A stretch of DNA of 37,639 bases from Chara braunii (lineage: Eukaryota; Streptophyta; Charophyceae; Charales; Characeae). The position numbers were made by a program, and so were the translations under genes. Each line of letters opens with the position of its first letter. The stretch's first letter is position 1. Positions 9,773-21,525 of the stretch are shown piece after piece. The stretch covers positions 303,453-341,091 of the forward strand of contig BFEA01000764.1 in assembly GCA_003427395.1 (NCBI GenBank), written 5' to 3'. The notes beneath the pieces were generated by a model. The model saw only the letters and a program-made list of their open reading frames with translations. It was not told where the DNA came from and ran no database searches.

Positions 9773-10499
9773 ATATATATATAAATATATCGTCAAATAG
9801 AACTGCCCGGTAAACCGTAGGCAGAGAGGGAGAAGAGGACAACAAACGAGGGGCTGTGACAAACTGTTTCGTCGGAGTTTATATATATATATATATAGGA
9901 GGTGTAGCGACAGCGAAGAATCCCGTTCACAGCTTGAAGCCTGTTGTCATCAGGCGGCTCCTGATTACCAACAGCGGTATAATCCCACAGCGCCTCCGTA
10001 TCAAGGACCGAGGGGCGATGCCCCCGATCAGTCTCATCAGGTATATTGTCGCGCCTAGATTTCGCCATTCAGTCACCCACACATCAACGCCCTGCCCTCC
10101 TGAACCCAACTGGATTGCTGACAAATAGTCCTTGTCAGTCGAAACCGGTGGTGGCCAGGGACCTGTCAGGTCCCAGCAACGTGCCCCACTAGCGCCCCAG
10201 CGCTCTTCCCCACAACGCCATAGCCTCCCCGACGTCAAGTTTTAGCAACACAGGTCAACAGATATTGTCAACCCTAAAGTGAGCCCCCAACGCCCAGACG
10301 CAGCCAGTGTCACGTTAGTGCTGCGTTACCACAGCGCTCATAGTTTTTGCCTTTTAAGTTTTAACTCAAGTTTGGTTAGGAATCATGACATGACTCTGAG
10401 GCAAAAGCGGTTTACATTGAATTTCTGCATAACATGTTTTTTTTTCCAGATTTTTTTATTTTTATTCTTTTTATGGTCCAGACATTTCTGGACTTGCTT
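9599..10499. other. Unassigned, with compound CT/TA microsatellites
   Basis: (CT)n of about 30 units at 9709-9768 is followed after GT by a (TA)n tract to 9790. A second (TA)n lies at 9880-9898. The rest shows no gene I can support. Confidence 0.6.
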
Positions 10500-10680
10500 A
10501 CCGGTCCGGACCGTCAGGAACCATGCATGTCCGGAGGTCTGGATGTGTTCCCGAATTCCGGACGTCCGGACCTGACCGGAAATGCGTCTGATCCTGACCA
10601 GACATGCGTCCGATCCTGACGGGACATGCGTCCGATCCTGACGGGACATGCGTCTGGTCCCCGGACATGAGCTGTCCAGG
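10500..10680. repeat. TCCGGA patch and 22-bp minisatellite
   Basis: Four tandem 22-base units at 10585-10672 (CGTCCGATCCTGACGGGACA then TG, the middle two identical) follow a TCCGGACGTCCGGACC patch like those at 3805 and 37275. Confidence 0.7.
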
Positions 10681-10773
10681 TCCGGGTCCAGCGCAACCAT
10701 GGTTACAACACACTCAAAAACTCCTAATGTAGAGTAACCGGGGAACACTTGAACATGAATCTGATGGGTACCA

Positions 10774-11210
10774 GGTGTGGTTACTCTGCGCCAGTATTCG
10801 AACTCGTGATCTGACACACTCACAGTTCACAGCCTGTGTGCTCACTCTACCAGGGTCTGACTCAGATCTGTGTGCGCGTCAGATCACGACTTCAAATCCT
10901 GGCGGAGAGTAACCACACATGATCGTTCCCATCAGATTCAAGCTCATGTCTCGTAACTCTGGTTACTTTACATCAGGATTTTTCGTAGTGTGTGGCTACT
11001 CTACGCCAGGATATGAGCTCATGACCTGACGCACACACGGATCTGACCCTGGTAAAAGTTATCTATTTTTTATGGTAATCTGCCTGTTCAAAAAGTAGCA
11101 AAAAAAACGTATACTTATTTAGACAAACAAAAGAGTTTGTTATTATTAAAGTAAGCGCGCAGGCTTTTCAGTGTGAGTCTGTCAGATCATGAGTTCAGAT
11201 CATGATGTAG
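10774..11210. repeat. Second tRNA-derived SINE cluster
   Basis: A minus-strand head lies at 10774-10860; read on minus it has CTGGTAGAGTGAGCACAC and the B-box-like GAGTTCGAATAC. A plus head at about 10861-10920 has CTTCAAATCCTGG, followed by the body CCCATCAGATTCAAGCTCATG and the tail CATCAGGATTTTT. A degenerate minus head lies at 10986-11050, and a plus head at 11047-11210 is split by an 89-bp insertion. The order matches the cluster at 3488-3800. Confidence 0.6.
11059..11147. mobile_element. 89-bp insertion splitting a SINE head
   Basis: The uninterrupted SINE copy at 3731 reads CCCTGGTAAAGTAAGCGCGC. Here CCCTGGTAAAAG and TAAAGTAAGCGCGC are separated by 89 A/T-rich bases, with AAAG on both sides (11055-11058 and 11148-11151). 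It has no clear terminal repeats. It is a short insertion of unknown type, with a small duplication at its site. Confidence 0.55.
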
Positions 11211-11231
11211 TCATTGTATTGTAATCACACA

Positions 11232-11399
11232 GGGCCGAGGTCCCACTAGCAATGAGGATCGGATCGAATGCCTGAATCTGGATGTGTGTTTATGCAGAGA
11301 TGCAGAAAAGCAGTTCAATCTCGATTCCCTGCAGCTCTCGACAAACACGTCCAGATTCACGCATTCAATCCGACCCTCTCTGCTGGTGGGACCACGCCC
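11232..11399. mobile_element. Foldback MITE, second copy
   Basis: 168 bp with inverted arms GGGCCGAGGTCCCACTAGCA and the complement of GGGCGTGGTCCCACCAGCAG, sharing CTGAATCTGGACGTGT with the copy at 3209-3377. The target duplication is no longer clear (ACA on the left, CAG on the right), so it looks older. Confidence 0.75.
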
Positions 11400-13029
<1,630 letters not shown>

Positions 13030-13035
<6 letters not shown>

Positions 13036-13521
13036 GGGATATTATGGATGTATCTGACCTCATCTACTATCCATCCTGGATGTTTCTGACCGTAATTACG
13101 TCCAGAGCTCAGTCAGAAACGTCCTGGTGTGAATATGCCCTGAGAATTCACTGTGCTGCAGGCTGCCTGAAGCATGGAGCCAAGAGTACTCCAAGTGCGC
13201 ACTTAGGGTTGCCACACTGGAGAAGAACCTACAGCCCTCCTTCGGGGAGTACTTTTCGGGGGGGGGGGTTCCCCATTTAATTCCATCTACTGTGAAATGG
13301 CAGTGAGTGTTCCTACTGGGCTGCTGTTTCTATTTTTCCATTACAATCTCCTCCGTTCCTTTTTCGCTTTTTCAAAGTTCACCCAAGCCTAAGTTGAGCT
13401 CTTACCGGTATACAAGTTCAGAGCTTTCCGATTCAGGCCTGAGCCGCTAGTGAATGACGAAGGCCACTATGAAAAGTCACAATTGCAAGCTCATGAGCCT
13501 TGGAAGGTTAGCTTTGTGGGC
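13030..13521. other. Unassigned
   Basis: Nothing recognisable except an 11-base G run near 13258. Confidence 0.4.
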
Positions 13522-13524
13522 TTA

Positions 13525-16315
13525 GGGTGTTGTTAGACACTCCTCGGGGACGTGATTCCAAGGATTTTGTAATCGTTCCACCTGTCCTCGGAGCCAATTT
13601 CAAAAAGAAAATGTGTAAACACTCCGAGGACAAATCCTCGGGCTTCGCGGATTTCCCAGGCAAATCGTCCTCGGCTCCAAGGGACCTCGTGAGGTCCTTC
13701 GGAGCCCGAGGATCCGCGATTCACAAGGTGTTGTCGTGGAGCATAGAAGGAAAATTGGAGGCCGAAGGTCATCCAGTCATGGTCCAGGGGCTGGGCGACG
13801 GACATTGTCGGCCTTCAACGTCATGGACATCCTCCAACGGCCTCGTCCGTTTACCATTGGTGTTGGATGGCGCAGGGCGTCGTCATTTCTAGCCGCCTCG
13901 TTTGGGGTTCGTGGCGTTCCGGTGGGCTCTCTAACAGTCGTTAATTTTGAATTTGTGGTCGTGGTGGCGGGCACTATGTGGACGACAGTGCATACTCTTG
14001 GAGTGTTTCGGACTGTCATGCGTCGTCACCGTGTGCACATTCCACAAGATCCGTGCCCACACTATCCTCTCTCTTGTGTCGTTCATGGCTAACCTCCACC
14101 GCAGGCTGCCGCTGCTGCTGCTCATCGCCATGCTGCTTTTCTGGTGGTTGCCGTGTTCCACTTGTGTTTCCTGGGGCGGCTTCCGGAGAGGAACCAGACG
14201 AGGCAGTCGGCGAAGAAGGGGAGAAGGATGGACAAACGGCTGAGGAACAGTCACCGGCTGCAGGGGTCGGGTTCATCACGTTATTGAAGTGTTCCCGTGG
14301 AAGCACGCAGACGGCCGTCTCGTCATCGCACACCCGCAGATCTTCGCACGTCCCGCCTATTTTCCATTTCATCCACCATCTTGGCGTCGCTCGAGGGAGC
14401 AGGAGGAGGAGACAGACGCAAGCGACGAACTGAGGCCAAGGAGAAAACAGTTCCCACAAAGAGACGAGGTCGGAATCCAGCAAAATATCATATCTCATCT
14501 CCAAAGAAAAGCTTCCAAGCCTAGCTTATAGGAACAAGGCGAGAAATTCCTCGACAGGTTTCTGTTGCCCACCATCAAGTTGAACTCATCAGGAGGTGCT
14601 CGAGTGAGCTTCTGTTCGGAGGGAGAGAGAGCCTAGCCTTGCTCTCCATATATACGTACGTCCAACGGGTGATCTGTATCTCCTGCATTATAGATCACAT
14701 GTTCATGTCGTCAAAGGCATCGAAAAAACTCTCCGAAACGCTTGGACACGGAATACCCACATGATAACAGCACCAGATATATTCATCCGTTGTCCTACCG
14801 AAATCAGCTGCCTTTCAGGGCTCATCGTGAATATTCCCTTAAATGTGAATTCAAACCTCATAATAACCTTCCAAACTTGCTGACTTGTGACGCCCTGTGT
14901 CGGGGAGCCTATAAACCCTGCTATCCATACGCACTAAAATCGTTCCAAATCTGATCCTGCAAACTTACCTCCCTGATACACTTCCGTCGCAAATCATGTC
15001 ATTCCGTATCTATCCGTTTCAGGGATCCTTTACCGATGCTGTGTTGAATTCATACCTTCCAATGTACCTGGTCATTCCTCGCTGCCAAGGAAAAAGGGAT
15101 CCGAAAAAAAATCCAAGATATTCGCAAAAAGCCTGAAAAAGGAGCCCACCCTTGCATACCCGGACAAAGGCTACTTTACAGACCCTGGTCCGTCGCGTTG
15201 AGAGCTGAAAATGAGGCAACTGAAAGTTTGAAAATTGAAAATCGAAAAAGTCGGAAAAACTTTGAGGTCTCCCCTTCAGCCACTGTGGCGCATTCGAAGG
15301 GGGAGATCCTCCCTCCAGCCGAGGCGTATCATGGCCAGAAGTTTCACTTGGATGGGCTCGTGAGCCAGTCTGACCACATTGGCCAGACACCGGAGCGCAG
15401 TGCAGCGCACAGTTGAACGACAGCCTCCGAAGTTGCCACACAGTCTGGGGCTTGGACCACTCTTTGTATCAGCTGCCTGCGCCCCGACAGCTTCGCCTTC
15501 ATGCGGCTGGACGCTCTGCCTACCTGACAACGGCCAACGACAGCCAGCGCCGCCGCCACCACCGTCATCTTCTCAATGGACGTCAACACCGCACACTCAT
15601 CTCCTCCCCCACCCTCCGTTGCCCACAGACTTCGAAAAGACGTGGTCACCTGCAAGCCTGCCTCCTTCTTCGTCTACGCGCGTCCTCATCGTCCACGTCC
15701 ACACGCCACATCAGCTGCACTTTACGTGTCCGAAGGCCAATCGGAATGGATGATGGCAGAACGGAGGTCTTCGCCCACCGAAGCTCGCGCTCCAAACTGC
15801 CACACATTGTCACTCAAGGAGCCAACCTGGCGATGGACCTCTTCACCGGACACACCTTCCACCACACACTGTGTGGCGTCGTCGTCACTCAACGGGGAGG
15901 AGGAGACAGTGTGAAAGGGATGGCGAGGAAAACAACATATCCACTGCCTAGCCGCCACACTGTGAATGCCTGTGTGCCACCTAACCGTCGTCCCTTGCCA
16001 GAACTCGAATTTCAAACTTTGGACGGGGACATTCCAACCTTTTTTTTTTTCTTTTTTTTTTGTGGGGCCCCACGTATTCACGCCCGTCGCCTGTGGACCA
16101 ACATGCCTCTTGAGCGGACATCCCAAACCGCACCACGGACACACCTCCTGTGGTCGCGTATAATCATATAAAATTGACCGCGGGAAGTCCCTGAGGATTC
16201 GTCCTCAGAGTCGTTCCCCAAGGATAGGTGGAATGCCACCGCCAAAATTCCAAAACTTCCTTGAGGATTCATCCTCGGTGCCCTAGGACGCCCTGAGGAG
16301 TGTCTAACGAGGCCC
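13525..16315 (-). mobile_element. PIF/Harbinger-like element 1, non-autonomous (2.8 kb)
   Basis: The right end read inward is GGGCCTCGTTAGACACTCCT. The left end is GGGTGTTGTTAGACACTCCT, matching at 17 of 20 positions. TTA flanks both sides (13522-13524, 16316-16318), the classic PIF/Harbinger 3-bp duplication. The subterminal regions are packed with CCTCGG and CCGAGG words. The left end resembles the right end of element 2 (GTTCCACCTGTCC and AAAATGTG), so the two lie in opposite orientations, as their transposase remnants do. No DDE catalytic domain is visible. Confidence 0.8.
14300..15600 (-). pseudogene. Harbinger-type transposase remnant, N-terminal pieces
   Basis: Two separated pieces on minus match the ORF at 22135-22578 in the sister element. 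Around 15390-15590 is a helical stretch beginning AVLTSIEKM and ending QAPDCVATSEAVVQLC. At about 14300-14396 is LPRATPRWWMKWKIGG followed by EDLRVCDDETA. In the sister element these pieces are adjacent, so about 950 bp here is extra or rearranged. The RWWMK...G segment resembles the N-terminal region of plant and algal PIF/Harbinger transposases. That assignment is from memory of the family and is not searched. The catalytic domain is absent. Confidence 0.5.
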
Positions 16316-16332
16316 TTAGTCTGGTGTTTTAA

Positions 16333-16526
16333 ACCACCAGTATTTGTGACCCTTCCCTTACCAAGCCTCGAAACACACTGAGCGCCAAGAAAAGACGACC
16401 TAATGCAGTCCTCCTTTTGGCTGGCGCCGGCATCCATTTGCTCCAGTAGGCCGACCCCTGAAACTTGCGGCCACGTGCACACCACATCCGATTCATAGAT
16501 AAATGGCTGGGAAACGTACTGGTGGT
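16333..16526. mobile_element. TTAA-bounded MITE, copy A (194 bp)
   Basis: Perfect 10-bp terminal inverted repeats ACCACCAGTA / TACTGGTGGT sit exactly between TTAA at 16329-16332 and TTAA at 16527-16530. The interior is alignable with the 190-bp copy at 20969-21158 (both have a GCCT...GCGCCAA stretch and TGGCTGGCGC). It has no coding capacity. TTAA duplication is the piggyBac hallmark, but these termini are not the usual CCC-type piggyBac ends. Confidence 0.65.
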
Positions 16527-16743
16527 TTAAGTTCAGATTGTTTTTTTTTTTTTGAAACAACGGCGGACGCGGCATGTTTTCAAACTCTAAAGGCACAAAA
16601 AACACGCGTCCGCACACGCCAACTCGAAATGAGCGATCACGGTTTATGGGTCCCTTTTGTCTTCTCGCAGATCCTTTTTGAGTTTCTGCCTGGCTTCCTG
16701 GGTATTCATTGTTAGGGCCTGGCCCCTTAGTCTGTCTATCATA

Positions 16744-17221
16744 GGGCCTCGTTCCACACCACATACGAATCCTTACATCGTAAGAGCACCCTAACCGGCC
16801 GAGGGTGATTAATTTACCCTAACTTTGTTTTTCGTTCCACAACCAGTGAGGAAGACCCTTTTTTTTCCTTTCTTTTTCCCGCCAGTGAGGAAGACCCTAC
16901 ACTTACCCGCCCTTAAATCTCAGGTGAGGAGGGCCGGGTGTCTGAAGGTCGGCCTGTCGGGCACGGACGTCCATGAAGCCTGGTGAAGGTGCCACAGCCT
17001 CCATGAATGACGCGCTCCGTAGGGTCCCACCCTCACATTTCAAGTCACCTCCGACAACTCCCTGGAGATTTCCGTCGTTTTGCCTGGGCCGCCCTTATTT
17101 TTTTGGGGTGGACCCTACAAATGTGGAAACATTTCGGAGTTCGTTTTCATCGTGATTAGGGTGTGGTGGAATGATGATTTTCTAAGAATCCTTAGATTTC
17201 AAGTGGTGTCGAACGAAGCCC
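16744..17221. mobile_element. PIF/Harbinger-like element 3, 478-bp MITE
   Basis: The left end is GGGCCTCGTTCCACACCAC and the right end read inward is GGGCTTCGTTCGACACCAC, 17 of 19 identical. ATA flanks both sides (16741-16743, 17222-17224). It shares GGGCCTCGTT with the longer elements at 13525 and 21526 but differs after that. The interior holds a tandem CCAGTGAGGAAGACCCT (16842 and 16881) and no transposase. Confidence 0.7.
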
Positions 17222-17419
17222 ATAGGCATCACCCAAAGCGAGGTACGGCTCTGCTTTGGGTATATCCTGAGGAGGGCGAGATGCTTTCTCTGGATATATC
17301 CATAAGTGTGTCGATTCCTCTCAAAAGAGCACCTTGCCCTAGCCCTCCATGCACTCGCATGCAGTCGTCAGCATCGTCAGTCTGGTATACTTACAGCACC
17401 AGTACATGGGCACCTGGGC

Positions 17420-18119
17420 CGCGGGTTTGACACCTCAAATTTTGAAGGCACGAAAGGAAAACGAGGCCGCCGATCAAATTTATCAACAGCCTACCCAGCA
17501 TTTGACGTTTCAAGCAGAGACTATTGAACATATCTTCATGCAATGCCCGACGGCCTATTTTACTTGGCGTTGGCTGGACAGAATCTGGAGAAAAATGGTG
17601 TCGGACCTACTGTGGCCCTGGACCTGGAGGGCCATCCTAATAGGTTATTGGCTGCGAACCCAAGAAATGCCCCCCTATGCGGATAACATGTATAAGCTAG
17701 GCCGTGGAGCGGTCATCTGGGGACTGTGGTGGCAACGATGTCTGTTGGCCTTGGAAGGGGTACGGGCAGAGGGACCCGAACTGACCGAACGGGTCCAACA
17801 GCAGGTGCAGATGGAAATAATGTGAAGATGGCAGACAGTGAAATCACAGTGTGATCTCTTCCAAAGGAATAAGGACGTTGACCGGGCCATGTCCTCCTTC
17901 TGCACGGAATGGATGGGGGGGACGGGAGAGGGATGGTTAGCGAAGGTAGGATGGAGTGGGGGCAGGGGAGAGATGGTCGAATGTCGGGACTATAGCTTGG
18001 TGTTCAAAGACTGGACGACCATAGAACCAACCTTCAAGTTCCCGTTACACTCCCCAGCTGATTTTTCTGATCCCTTCCCACCTCACCCACTAGCCCTGGC
18101 TGAGAGAGTAAGAGACTGA
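17420..18119 (+). pseudogene. L1-like LINE ORF2, C-terminal fragment
   Basis: The plus frame reads ETIEHIFMQCP, FTWRWLDRIWR, GLWWQRCLLALEGVR, then LVFKDWTTIEP and DPFPPHPLALAERVRD. These match, in order, segments of the LINE at 30847-35359 (ETIEHIFMQCPVAIFTWRWW, ALWWQRCTLAMEGVR, LVFKDWTNINPS, DPFPPHPLALVE). This is the zinc-binding and terminal region downstream of the reverse transcriptase. A TGA at 17823-17825 interrupts the frame. Nothing upstream of 17420 encodes RT or endonuclease, so it is a 5'-truncated copy. The exact left boundary is uncertain. It is of a related but not identical subfamily. Confidence 0.8.
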
Positions 18120-18531
18120 AGGTTATGAACGAGATCTGATTCTGCAAGGGTGAAAACTGGGTGAAAACTGGATTTCCCTATGACTGGTCATATTTCCCTG
18201 ATGTGATTCTCTGCAGTCCCCGACAGTTCCCTTCAGACGCACCATCTGCAGGGAGGCCTCTTTCACCCGGTGCCCCTCCGGGAAAAGGGGCAGCCTAGCA
18301 GATCCCCTCCCCAAGATCAGGACAGGACCATCTTTGGAGCTCTCTTTTCTTCTCATAATTTCCATAATTTCCATGTTTGTTTTGTGTTGTTCTGATGGGT
18401 TGAGGCAGGAGAGAAAAGCTAAGCTTTTTTTGGCGACACTTTGCTGTCCCGATGGAATGAGGCAGGGTAGAAGGTTTAATTTTTTGGAGGGTACATCAGA
18501 TGGGGTTCAGGACAATCTCAGTCTGGTTGCT
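18120..18531 (+). repeat. LINE-fragment downstream region with GATGG..TGAGGCAGG repeats
   Basis: Presumed 3' UTR of the LINE fragment. The word (C/T)GATGGNNTGAGGCAGG recurs near 18396 and 18453, and a related GATGATGGAGGCAGG at 18567 and 19452. Each is followed by a T-rich run. It is G-rich and non-coding in appearance. Confidence 0.4.
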
Positions 18532-19384
18532 GGAGTTTGGGGGGACGAATGAGGTTTTTCCTTTCGATGATGGAGGCAGGATTGTTCGGGTTGTCTGTTT
18601 CTGGGGTTGCTTGTAGGGTTTTGGGGGATTTGTTTTGAAGAAGGGGGAAGGGGCATGGAATGATTCTTTGCAAGGACAGAGAGGGGGATGGAATAGGCTG
18701 CTTGACGGGTACCGGCTAGGAGGAGCTCTTATCAGATGCGATTGGCGTAGGGTAGATTCTTTGCAAGGACAGAGAGGGGGACGGAATAGGCCGCTTGACG
18801 GGTACCGGCTAGGAGGAGCTCTTATCAGATGCGATTGGCGTTGGGTAGTTTAGGATGTCCGATGAGTACCGGCTGATGAGGGTGAGCTCTGGCGCGATTG
18901 GCGTTGGGTAGCACTATCTCACCCCTTTGAGGACGAAGACTGGAGTTCTTGTGGGGGCAAGGAACTTCGGGGTGATGATGGTGCTCACCCCCTTCTGAGA
19001 AGCGGTCCTCTGAAATTCTTGACGAGGATGGAGTTAGGAATCGCATCCAACCCAACTCCCTCCATCCCAGCCGTCCTTCCTAACTCCGTCCTCGTAAAGA
19101 ATTTCAAAGGGGTGAGATAGTGCTACCCAACGCCGTCCTCAAGCGTGAGATAGTGCTACCCAACGCCAAGCGCGCCAGAGCTCACCCTTATCTTCAAAAC
19201 AAATCCCCCAAAACCCTACAAGATACTTCACTTGACTATCCCATGGGGCCCTTGTTAAGACCCCAACGAAACTCTAACGAGAATAGGACAAATTTAGGAA
19301 AACGGGCAACCCCAGAAACAGACAACCCGAACAATCCTATCTCCATCATCGAAAGGAAGAACCTCCTTCGTCCCCCCAAACTCC
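18532..19384. repeat. Imperfect long inverted repeat (853 bp)
   Basis: The outer arms (18532-18640 and 19192-19384) are complementary through GGAGTTTGGGGGGACGAA and TAGGGTTTTGGGGGATTTGT. The right arm carries about 80 extra bases. Middle arms pair GTTGGGTAGCACTATCTCAC at 18904-18923 with two copies on the right (about 19110-19135 and 19146-19166). The inner arms 19013-19040 and 19077-19104 match at 26 of 28. The centre is near 19058. The left arm also carries a 93-bp tandem duplication (18662-18754, 18755-18847). A third copy of the outer arm lies in direct orientation at 19441-19500. Confidence 0.8.
18662..18847 (+). repeat. 93-bp tandem duplication
   Basis: Two adjacent 93-base units starting GATTCTTTGCAAGGACAGAG and ending GCGATTGGCGT(A/T)GGGTA differ at about five positions. 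A diverged partial third unit follows. The frame is kept (31 codons), but no gene is supported. Confidence 0.85.
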
Positions 19385-20088
19385 AAGGATCTCGGCGGGT
19401 ACCGGCCACTTGCTACTAACTCCACCTGGAACAACTGGAAGTTTTTCCTTTCGATGATGGAGGCAGGATCTTTCGGGTTGACTGCTCCAAGGGTTGCATG
19501 TTTCCGTATTTTCCAAATTTGACCTATTATCAAAGGGCGTCCCTGCTCAGTTAATCCCCAGGTTTCCGGGGCAATCAATGCTGGCAGGGGGAGGTCTTCT
19601 TAATTTTTCTCAAAACATAGGTGAGCGGGAGAAGTAGATGGTTGGATATCAAGCGTCCTACTAGTGAGCGGGCTAGATCGTAGGACGTAAATAGGATACA
19701 GCGGCGAAGATGGTGGCTCTGTTGCAGTAAGTCTTGCCAGAGTGCGGTAAAGAGGATTGATGAAGGGTTTCTGAGTCGTTTTTTGAACTCTGCTTATTCC
19801 CGAAGTTCGTCGTACCCTTGAGGCCTTTGACAGACTTCTCGGATCTCTTTCCTCCAAGCCATCCTTGCTTAGTTCCTAGGGCATGGTATGGTTATGATTG
19901 AATGAGAATAGGAATGCTAGATTGGAAGAAGAGGGACTAGTGGTAGTGCTAGGGTACCACGCCTTTCTGGCACCTATACAAGGTGAAGAGGCACACACAG
20001 CCCTCTTACTCAAATTTTCTTCTAGGAGTTGACTGGTTAGATCTATTGGGCTTCAAGGATCGAGAACACAAAATCTGATGTAAGAACT
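19385..20088. other. Unassigned up to the assembly gap
   Basis: Apart from the extra copy of the inverted-repeat arm at 19441-19500 I recognise nothing here. Confidence 0.4.
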
Positions 20089-20878
20089 NNNNNNNNNNNN
20101 NNNNNNNNNNNNNNNNNNNNNNNNNNNNNNNNNNNNNNNNNNNNNNNNNNNNNNNNNNNNNNNNNNNNNNNNNNNNNNNNNNNNNNNNNNNNNNNNNNNN
20201 NNNNNNNNNNNNNNNNNNNNNNNNNNNNNNNNNNNNNNNNNNNNNNNNNNNNNNNNNNNNNNNNNNNNNNNNNNNNNNNNNNNNNNNNNNNNNNNNNNNN
20301 NNNNNNNNNNNNNNNNNNNNNNNNNNNNNNNNNNNNNNNNNNNNNNNNNNNNNNNNNNNNNNNNNNNNNNNNNNNNNNNNNNNNNNNNNNNNNNNNNNNN
20401 NNNNNNNNNNNNNNNNNNNNNNNNNNNNNNNNNNNNNNNNNNNNNNNNNNNNNNNNNNNNNNNNNNNNNNNNNNNNNNNNNNNNNNNNNNNNNNNNNNNN
20501 NNNNNNNNNNNNNNNNNNNNNNNNNNNNNNNNNNNNNNNNNNNNNNNNNNNNNNNNNNNNNNNNNNNNNNNNNNNNNNNNNNNNNNNNNNNNNNNNNNNN
20601 NNNNNNNNNNNNNNNNNNNNNNNNNNNNNNNNNNNNNNNNNNNNNNNNNNNNNNNNNNNNNNNNNNNNNNNNNNNNNNNNNNNNNNNNNNNNNNNNNNNN
20701 NNNNNNNNNNNNNNNNNNNNNNNNNNNNNNNNNNNNNNNNNNNNNNNNNNNNNNNNNNNNNNNNNNNNNNNNNNNNNNNNNNNNNNNNNNNNNNNNNNNN
20801 NNNNNNNNNNNNNNNNNNNNNNNNNNNNNNNNNNNNNNNNNNNNNNNNNNNNNNNNNNNNNNNNNNNNNNNNNNNNNN
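20089..20878. other. Assembly gap (790 N)
   Basis: Continuous run of N. Any ORF drawn across it is an artefact. Confidence 1.
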
Positions 20879-20940
20879 TTTGACGTTACGACCTCGTTTT
20901 CTTGTTGCGACAAGTTTCGAACTGCAAGGCTGGGGCTGTG

Positions 20941-20954
20941 TACTCGTGGTTTAA
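20941..20954. repeat. Right terminus of a TTAA-type element entering from the gap
   Basis: TACTCGTGGT followed by TTAA, preceded by AAGGCTGGGGCTGTG, like the right ends of the other copies. The rest of the element lies in or beyond the N run. Confidence 0.45.
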
Positions 20955-20968
20955 ACTTTAAAGCCTAA

Positions 20969-21158
20969 ACCACTAGTACTTGGCCCAACTATCGATGCTG
21001 AGCCTGGAATGCCCTTGTGCGCCAATTTTTGTCATACCGTTTCAATTTTTCTCTGGCTGGCGCTTCCAGCCATTGTGGTCCTGTACCCCGAAGCCCTAAA
21101 GGCGCGGTACATTAACGGGGAAGCGCCGCGGCCAATAGCTGGAAAAACTACGCGTGGT
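20969..21158. mobile_element. TTAA-bounded MITE, copy D (190 bp)
   Basis: The left end is ACCACTAGTACTTGG and the right end read inward is ACCACGCGTAGTTTTTCCAG. TTAA follows on the right (21159-21162). On the left the tetramer is CTAA (20965-20968), one change from TTAA. The interior aligns with copy A at 16333-16526. Confidence 0.6.
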
Positions 21159-21525
21159 TTAAACAGATGCAGCATTTACGGGTTCTGCTGTTTTGAATAG
21201 TACGTTACATCCCCTAGAAGGAGGCTTGCATTCCAAGGTAAGCGTAGTGTGCCTGTAAGGTAGTGCCAGCCCACGCCCCACCGCCTCCTCCAGCCTTTAG
21301 CTACCATTGGAGAGTCATCCCTTTTTCTTTTTTTTCTTTTTTTGTTGCCATTGGACACTCCAATAGACAGTGTTCAAGGATGTCCAGAGCAGGAGCAGAG
21401 AAGGATAAAAGTCCCTTTTTTTCCCCACCATTAAAAAACAACAACAACAACAACAACAATGGTGACCAACTTGAGATATCGTCATTGAACTGATTGGCCC
21501 CCAGGTGATTCAGAATAATTTCATT
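21159..21525. other. Spacer with (CAA)n microsatellite
   Basis: About seven CAA units at 21437-21458. No gene. Confidence 0.6.

Noticed and set aside
15019-16171. Multiple overlapping ORFs of 100-250 codons on both strands
   Set aside because: They lie inside Harbinger-like element 1 in GC-rich sequence. Only the minus-frame blocks matching element 2 have support.
20053-20913. 286-codon minus-strand ORF
   Set aside because: It runs through the assembly gap; nearly all residues are unknown.
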